Positions 22,401 to 26,633 of a DNA stretch of 26,633 nt are shown here, one piece after another. The stretch lies in assembly GCA_003524305.1 (NCBI GenBank), contig DQHW01000019.1, positions 1 through 26,633 of the forward strand, given 5' to 3'. This DNA comes from Anaerolineaceae bacterium. Its GTDB lineage: Bacteria; Chloroflexota; Anaerolineae; Anaerolineales; Anaerolineaceae. Position 1 is the first letter of the stretch; each line of letters begins with the position of its first letter. The position numbers and the translations under genes are program-made. Below the pieces are notes generated by a model that saw only the letters and a list, made by a program, of their open reading frames with translations, made no database searches and was not told where the DNA came from.

Positions 22401-24820
22401 AATGCGGCCGATTGAGCGAATCCAGCCTGGATTCTTTCCCAAAGCGATTTATCTACAGATGTTTGTTTCTCAAGCAATCGAGAATAGAGTTTAAATGCTT
22501 CTACATAATTCGCCTTGCTGACCAATAATTCGGCTTTCACCAATTGCGCATGCGTATGATCAGAATCCTGTTCCAAATAACGGTCAACAATGGATTCGAC
22601 TTTTTCCATTTCCTGTGCGGATATGGATTTGGGTTCTCCTGAGTAATGCACATCCATGCCAACCACCGCTTCAGCATAAGTAAGCGCCGTGGGAGTATTG
22701 GATTGAACTTGTGACAGTTTGGCTTGCAAGACTGTTTTCGCCTCGGAGTGCTTTCCATTCTTGATTAACTGTGCTGCAAACGCCTGGGCTATTTCTTCAT
22801 TTTCAGGGAACTTTGAATAAAGCGAGACGACCATCGCATCATATTCGGGCATTCCAAGTATTTTAAGTGCATCAAGTTGAAGCACACCAATGAGCGCATT
22901 TTGATCATCTTCTGCCAGATCATTCAACAAGGGCAACGCTTCAGATGCTGAACCGCTATCCATCAGTTGTTCAGCCAGTCTGCGTTTAATTTCACGATCC
23001 GCTGGCAAAGCCGCAAGACCTTGTCGTAGCGATTCAATTGCTTGTCTAAATTCTCCGCCCTTTACTTGCAACTCAGAGAGGCCAATCCATGGATCAGCAT
23101 CATCAGAACCCACCTCAATGGCTTTTGAGAAAAATTCCAGCGCCTGGTCGCGGTTACCGGTCATGGCGTAAGCTTTACCGTTTATCGTTAATGCGCTTGC
23201 ATTCATGGGGTCTTGTTTAATAATTTGCGAAGTGATCGGAAAAACTTCATTACACCGGCCGGCAGAAATGGCTGAATCAGCAAATTGCAGCAAATCCGGG
23301 ATTACAGGAGCTTCAACCTCGACTAATTGCTTGCGCACCTTGTAGCAAGCTTCAGAGTTGCCTGTTTGCGCGTAACAATCAGCCAATTGCCGCAGCATGG
23401 GGGTTGAATTTTCGCCAGCCATCGATGCATACTCAAACATTGGCAGTGCTGCTGCATAATCTGCAGACTCATAATAAGTTTCAGCAGACGCTTGTGCAGC
23501 ACTCAGGCTGGCCGGATTTTTTGCATACAAACTGGCAGCCATTTTTAATGCTTCTTTTTTTGCACCCAATTCAACCAGCGTGTTAACCATCTCGCCAGGG
23601 TTCCAATTGGGATTGAATTGCGGAACAAATTCAACTGCAGCATCATAAGTTCGATGATCAATGCTGATAAATGCTTTTTCACATTCCGATTTGGCAAGTT
23701 CAGGATTGCCGGCGGAATTTATCATTTTTGCCTGGCTTATTGCTGTGATGGGCTTGGATTGCAGTTCGTCTTGAGTCTGATCTTGGGCAACGATTCCCAC
23801 ACTGGCCATTTCCTGCGCCAAAGCAGGATGATTCGCTTGATCCAACTGAAATTTTCGCACTTGTTCGTTAAATTCAAGCCTGTTCGCGGTTTGTTCAAGC
23901 AGCGAAAGGTTTTGGATTTTGATGCCGGTAGAGATGGCATCAAAAATGGCGCTTGATTTTTCAAGCAGGTTTGAAGCCAAATCAGTATCACCTGCTATCT
24001 GGGCGACACTGGCAATTTGCTTGTAGAGCATGGATTGCTGCAATGAGGCTTCGAGGTTTTCCAATATATCTTTAGAACCTTTTTCTGATGCCTCTTCAAT
24101 TTTGTATTTTCCGACCAATAGTTGAGCCGCGGATTGGGCTAATTCTTTCTCGTTGATCGAGATTAAGAAACTGAGTGTTTTCTCGATAATCGCAGCGGAC
24201 TGGTCTTGTAAAGCATTAACCAACTTTTCAGCTTTCTCTGTTTCGGATATCGGCAAACTGATCAAAGCGAAAACGAGGCTGTCTATGCCCTGGTCAGCCG
24301 TCTGAAGTTTTAAGAGGTCATAAAGAAATTCGTCTCGATCTTTGATCAAGTTTATTGTGATCGTAAAGGCAGTTCCCCATACACTTCTAAGAGCTTTTCC
24401 ATCGTTGAGATGCATACGATTGACCACTTCCAGCAATGTATGGCGCCAGGCGGGTGCAATTTTTCTTTTTTCAATCAATACCACCGCCAATTTGGCCGCT
24501 TCTTCGAGTGTTGCGGGAGCATTGTGCTGCTGAATGAAGGATTCATAATTAACCATGCATTCTTCCAACACAGAAACCTGCAAACGAGAATCAGGATAAT
24601 TCGATTTTAACAACTCCTGATTAAAAGCCAACAATCCCAGTGTTCCGGGATTTAGTTTTTGACTTGCAGCAAGATCTGCTATTTGCTTGTTAATTTCACC
24701 TGTCGATTGAGTCAAAAATGTCCAGATTTTTTCATCAGCCCTGAGCGATCTTACCAGGCATGAAGCATAATCTGTCGCATCAAGACTCCCCAGGGTATTG
24801 CGCAATTCAAGCACCTGCAT
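19493..24820 (-). CDS. Giant tetratricopeptide-repeat protein
   Basis: 1775 residues, essentially all helical repeats. Clear TPR units with the W/L-G/A-Y-A-F-A-P spacing are densest near residues 550-690 and from about 1390 to the end: PWIGLSELQVKGGEFRQAIE, EAALELGKAYEAEGDSQKAV, GYLMLSKVYEQQREFTKALD and the NLYRNSKNYNAAEKVLQKAV stretch. The first 350 residues are more divergent helices. No signal peptide, membrane segment or enzyme motif is seen. Such proteins act as scaffolds or ligand-binding solenoids. GGGAG before the ATG is a good ribosome binding site. It lies 37 bp after the two-TM gene and overlaps the protease gene by 4 bp, so it is the likely sensor, scaffold or inhibitor of the protease (inference). 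The exact repeat count needs a profile search. Confidence 0.88.
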   Translation of the reverse strand: MQVLELRNTLGSLDATDYASCLVRSLRADEKIWTFLTQSTGEINKQIADLAASQKLNPGTLGLLAFNQELLKSNYPDSRLQVSVLEECMVNYESFIQQHNAPATLEEAAKLAVVLIEKRKIAPAWRHTLLEVVNRMHLNDGKALRSVWGTAFTITINLIKDRDEFLYDLLKLQTADQGIDSLVFALISLPISETEKAEKLVNALQDQSAAIIEKTLSFLISINEKELAQSAAQLLVGKYKIEEASEKGSKDILENLEASLQQSMLYKQIASVAQIAGDTDLASNLLEKSSAIFDAISTGIKIQNLSLLEQTANRLEFNEQVRKFQLDQANHPALAQEMASVGIVAQDQTQDELQSKPITAISQAKMINSAGNPELAKSECEKAFISIDHRTYDAAVEFVPQFNPNWNPGEMVNTLVELGAKKEALKMAASLYAKNPASLSAAQASAETYYESADYAAALPMFEYASMAGENSTPMLRQLADCYAQTGNSEACYKVRKQLVEVEAPVIPDLLQFADSAISAGRCNEVFPITSQIIKQDPMNASALTINGKAYAMTGNRDQALEFFSKAIEVGSDDADPWIGLSELQVKGGEFRQAIESLRQGLAALPADREIKRRLAEQLMDSGSASEALPLLNDLAEDDQNALIGVLQLDALKILGMPEYDAMVVSLYSKFPENEEIAQAFAAQLIKNGKHSEAKTVLQAKLSQVQSNTPTALTYAEAVVGMDVHYSGEPKSISAQEMEKVESIVDRYLEQDSDHTHAQLVKAELLVSKANYVEAFKLYSRLLEKQTSVDKSLWERIQAGFAQSAAFMGKFEVALAAIKQAVDSQPEWVGLRKIMANIYGLAGEVSDALLQAERVLDVAPQIVESALWFADFASGLGKSDTAEDKLAAIIELKSDDLLLRLKLAEMKIKNDKSVEALELLEAIKTNLSVESSETELLSAAKLYDSIHDIEAARNCLEYRAQSYASLSAGLDLAGYEYMQGQFAKAGQQLDKLNEPSDLVQCFKADVLIKTGELDKAISLVQNTIHTTQDDELELVFIPDGWKKLMASNYGNRALEAKILLMQGKAATCLEVTALWLDGEPENADARILAIESTLALGELPGEDLYLPIMTNETDDETIDHLTALKINSLLENNQAIEAQQIFEKVGKVDTLSLKLADVQLTLMTGHLADAEAILDEVVSAKDEIKAKELHIQLGLVRLFVKAAASLKRWNEALTYSSEAVAHDSWHLDCVMQALSTLTRAKEFTKTANSLSIEAHNPDAFLSKVNFEEELDGLAGLTGGKKEKEVERWLLRGKMAASPDSENIRAFALVTPTPEDAAAMVAALHANGQETTALQVAKKFPTDSQVLFELACVQADGDEAAALETLNTLIANDPLIPAAVALRGLTYENLGKLDMAINDLEQAISDWPNETLWRMKAASLWQNYGNNKNAIIQLQAAFDRSPENAEAALELGKAYEAEGDSQKAVEILVPLSKQNPNFYEAWEALAESQSNCDQLEHALESAKKASQVNPFSIKPYLMSGKIHMLNGNLDKALDMARTAVTQNKKDANAILFLAKVLHERGEKQQALAALEMTNQCDNVTVQTMVEHVNLVKEINGGAYAKELISSFSEKYPENVDLMKMLASAQEENGDTADAEMTVKRALQVEPDEPDLHLFLGKISVETGQLDQAIHHLSQGIAHKAASTDGYLMLSKVYEQQREFTKALDALKQAMDAAPNDTRSYLAAANLYRNSKNYNAAEKVLQKAVEIDPQDVTIRRQLGALLALKLVHHSQEASSQS

Positions 24821-24857
24821 GGCAGCTCCCTTCCGCGATCAATACGGATAATAAAAC

Positions 24858-25181
24858 TTAATTAATCTGTAAAACTAGTCCGTATGCTGCGGCCAACAAG
24901 ATGATTCCTAGCAACAGAAGCAAAATTCCGATTCCGGCAGTGGTCTTCACCATGCTGTTGAGCGCTTCAATAAGCGTTCGCGCATTGCCCACCAGACCTG
25001 AAATTTCTTCGGTAATCCCCTTTTGCGCCAATTTAGCAGTTTGATCTGCAATGGTGCGCAATTCTTTACCCATTAATTTGCCGATCAAGGTGTAAACCCC
25101 GATACCAAGCATCACAATACCGCAGATCAATAAAGCGGTGGCCATTGAAAGTAGAAAGTCATTAACTGTCATAGAAAACAT
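24858..25181 (-). CDS. Small two-TM membrane protein of unknown function
   Basis: 107 residues. Two hydrophobic segments (about 8-34, FLLSMATALLICGIVMLGIGVYTLI, and 81-104, TAGIGILLLLLGIILLAAAYGLVL) flank a polar, probably helical stretch (GKELRTIADQTAKLAQKGITEEIS and following). The C-terminus is only a few residues. GGAGGG five bases before the ATG fixes the start. It is the first gene after the sigma-54 promoter and precedes the giant TPR gene by 37 bp. I do not recognise a family. Its place in the operon makes it a candidate membrane anchor, effector or substrate of the protease. Confidence 0.75.
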   Translation of the reverse strand: MFSMTVNDFLLSMATALLICGIVMLGIGVYTLIGKLMGKELRTIADQTAKLAQKGITEEISGLVGNARTLIEALNSMVKTTAGIGILLLLLGIILLAAAYGLVLQIN

Positions 25182-25217
25182 CGTGCCCTCCAGATATAAT
25201 TTATCTAAAGGGCATGA

Positions 25218-25233
25218 TGCAAGGTTTATGCCA
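25218..25233 (-). promoter_or_regulatory. Sigma-54 (-24/-12) promoter of the two-TM/TPR/protease operon
   Basis: On the minus strand TGGCATAAACCTTGCA matches the sigma-54 consensus TGGCAC-G-N4-TTGC-A/T: GG at -24, GC at -12, correct 10-bp spacing, one mismatch in each non-core position block. It lies in the 62-bp gap between the response regulator gene and the two-TM gene, so the start would be near 25207, about 25 nt before the ATG. An adjacent AAA+ activator of the NtrC class supports the call. Confidence 0.78.
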
Positions 25234-25242
25234 AAGCATTTC

Positions 25243-26415
25243 CTAACGGGGATTCAAGATGTCGCGTGGAAGGTCGCCCAGTGCGATGGTTTCGCCATCA
25301 CAGAAGATCAATGCGCGCTCAATGGCGTTGGCCAGTTCTCGGATGTTGCCCGGCCAGTCATATTTGAGCAGCGCTTCCATGGCTTGCGGAGAGACGCCGG
25401 TAATGTTGGCGCCTTGCCGGCTGTTATTTTGCCTTATGAAGTAGCCTACCATTTCGGGGATATCCACTTTGCGTTCGCGCAGCGGAGGCAGATCAAGATC
25501 TATTTTTTTCAAACGGTAATACAAGTCCTGCCTGAAGCTGCCTTCTTTGACCATGGCTTGCAGATCACGATTCGAAGCCACCACCACCTGTATATCCACA
25601 TTGATCAATTGTGTGCCGCCGACGCGCATGAAAGAGTGTGTTTCAATCGCTCTCAATAATTTTGCTTGAATCTCGAGGGGCATGGATGATATTTCATCCA
25701 TAAAGAGGATTCCGTTATCAGCAACCTCCATCAATCCAAGTTTCTTGCGGTCAGCACTGCTGAACGCACCAGCCTCATGCCCAAAAAGCTCAGATTCCAA
25801 CACGGTGTGTTGTATGGCCGCGCAGTTGATGGCAATGAAAGGTTTACTTGCCCTGGGTCCGTTGGCATGGATGTACTGCGCCAAAATATCTTTGCCGGTG
25901 CCGTTCTCGCCTGTGATCATCACAGACACTTGTGCGTCAGCGGCTTTAAGCGCCTGTTCCACCACAATTTTCATCAATGGGGTTTGACCAATGACAAAGT
26001 TGCTGTTTTTCATTTGCTGTTCGCGATAATGTGCAATTTCACGCCGCATGGCCACAATTTCCAGGGCTTTGGCTAGTGATTTGTCAAGTTGAATGAAATC
26101 CAGAGGTTTGGTAAGAAAATCCAGTGCTCCGTTTTTCATGGCATCAACCGCTGTTTCAATATCCCCAAAACCAGTAATTACAATTATGGGTGGACGTACC
26201 GCTAACATGGCTGTTTCCATGATCAGGTTTGGACCGTACCCGTCAGGAAGTTGTACATCCAACAGGATCACGTCTCCTTCGCCCTTTTTCACCCGCTCTC
26301 GCGCATCAGCCAGGGTTCCAGCCTCAATGATTTCGTGTCCTTTGCCTTTTAGAAATTCACCAATATTTTGCCGGGCACTTTCTTCATCATCCACGATCAA
26401 GACGCAAAAACTCAT
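25243..26415 (-). CDS. NtrC-family AAA+ response regulator lacking a DNA-binding domain
   Basis: 390 residues. The receiver (1-120) has the acidic pair D9/D10, the phosphorylation site D53 in VILLDVQLPDG, T81 and K103. The AAA+ domain (about 140-368) has Walker A GENGTGKD (169-176), the sigma-54 contact loop as GAFSSA (216-221, normally GAFTGA), Walker B ILFMDEI (D240, E241) and the arginine-finger region FRQDLYYRL (294-302). The protein ends LPRDILNPR soon after WPGNIRELANAIERA, so the Fis-type helix-turn-helix of NtrC is missing (typical length 440-480). Such forms, for example FlgR of Helicobacter, activate sigma-54 polymerase from solution. It overlaps the kinase gene by ATGA and lies just upstream of a sigma-54 promoter, its likely target. 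Confidence 0.93.
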   Translation of the reverse strand: MSFCVLIVDDEESARQNIGEFLKGKGHEIIEAGTLADARERVKKGEGDVILLDVQLPDGYGPNLIMETAMLAVRPPIIVITGFGDIETAVDAMKNGALDFLTKPLDFIQLDKSLAKALEIVAMRREIAHYREQQMKNSNFVIGQTPLMKIVVEQALKAADAQVSVMITGENGTGKDILAQYIHANGPRASKPFIAINCAAIQHTVLESELFGHEAGAFSSADRKKLGLMEVADNGILFMDEISSMPLEIQAKLLRAIETHSFMRVGGTQLINVDIQVVVASNRDLQAMVKEGSFRQDLYYRLKKIDLDLPPLRERKVDIPEMVGYFIRQNNSRQGANITGVSPQAMEALLKYDWPGNIRELANAIERALIFCDGETIALGDLPRDILNPR

Positions 26416-26633
26416 GTTACTTCTCCATCTTCAGCAGGTAATCTAACGGTAAAAACCGTACCGCCTGGAAACGAGTTTACACTAATACTGCCCTTGTGTG
26501 CAGTGACTATCTGTTTTGTAAGGAATAAGCCCAATCCTGTTCCTTTTTTGCGTGTGGTCATGTAAGGCGAGAACAAATGCTCTTTCACGTCTTCAGGAAT
26601 GCCTGGCCCGTTATCCGTAATGCTGATATCCAC
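26412..26633 (-). CDS. Sensor histidine kinase, C-terminal end, cut by window edge
   Basis: The last 73 residues of a kinase ATP-binding (HATPase_c) domain. The G1 box DNGPGIP and G2 box GTGLGLFLTKQIV are present, with HLFSPYMTTRKKGTGLGL typical of NtrB-type kinases that pair with NtrC-type regulators. The frame is open to the window edge, so the first visible Val is not the start. The dimerisation/His domain and any sensor are outside the window. It overlaps the response regulator by 4 bp (ATGA) and is its cognate kinase by position. Confidence 0.9.
   Translation of the reverse strand: MDISITDNGPGIPEDVKEHLFSPYMTTRKKGTGLGLFLTKQIVTAHKGSISVNSFPGGTVFTVRLPAEDGEVT

Noticed and set aside
16824..24820. 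Type III-E CRISPR (TPR-CHAT/gRAMP) locus
   Set aside because: The protease is C25-like rather than CHAT by its motifs, and there is no CRISPR array or Cas7-like gene in the window.
25138..25659. Open frame of 173 codons opposite the response regulator
   Set aside because: Shadow frame over conserved AAA+ coding sequence and the sigma-54 promoter.

Overview
The window reads as a mid-G+C bacterial chromosome, most consistent with an uncultured Chloroflexota of the Anaerolineae type. The hints are a P-protein split into GcvPA and GcvPB, many starts with little or no Shine-Dalgarno, orphan TPR giants, and the general style of the proteins. No database search was run, so the taxonomic call is inference.

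Layout. Positions 1-960 hold the 5' end of nuoB (minus) and a divergent winged-helix regulator, with two copies of one inverted repeat between them. Positions 963-3140 carry glmS (minus) behind a long leader that contains a convincing glmS ribozyme and a vegetative promoter. Positions 3141-5844 (plus) carry two paralogous orphan membrane-anchored proteins on either side of a dihydroorotate-dehydrogenase-like flavoprotein fused to a 2[4Fe-4S] ferredoxin domain. An MFS transporter follows (5975-7240). Positions 7241-10766 are a glycine cleavage operon, gcvH-gcvPA-gcvPB, behind a promoter, a single-aptamer glycine riboswitch and an intrinsic terminator; gcvT is not here. Next come a membrane metallophosphoesterase with a degenerate GNH motif, a VapBC-type toxin-antitoxin pair (minus), a ferredoxin-NADP reductase-like flavoprotein, and alaS (minus), separated by hairpin terminators.

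The most interesting region is 16824-26633, all on the minus strand. In transcription order it encodes the C-terminus of a histidine kinase, an NtrC-type AAA+ response regulator that ends without a DNA-binding domain, a near-consensus sigma-54 promoter in the 62-bp gap, a small two-TM protein, a 1775-residue TPR protein, and an 890-residue protein with an N-terminal helical (TPR-like) part and a C-terminal clan CD cysteine protease domain of the C25/gingipain type. The genes are joined by ATGA overlaps or short gaps and end at a hairpin terminator. It looks like a self-contained signal-gated unit: two-component input, sigma-54 switch, membrane protein, TPR scaffold or sensor, and caspase-like protease. 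I know of no described system with this composition, but its function is inference.

Metabolically the rest is housekeeping: respiratory complex I, amino-sugar synthesis, glycine and one-carbon metabolism, tRNA charging and flavin redox enzymes. Two metabolite-sensing RNAs control two of these operons.
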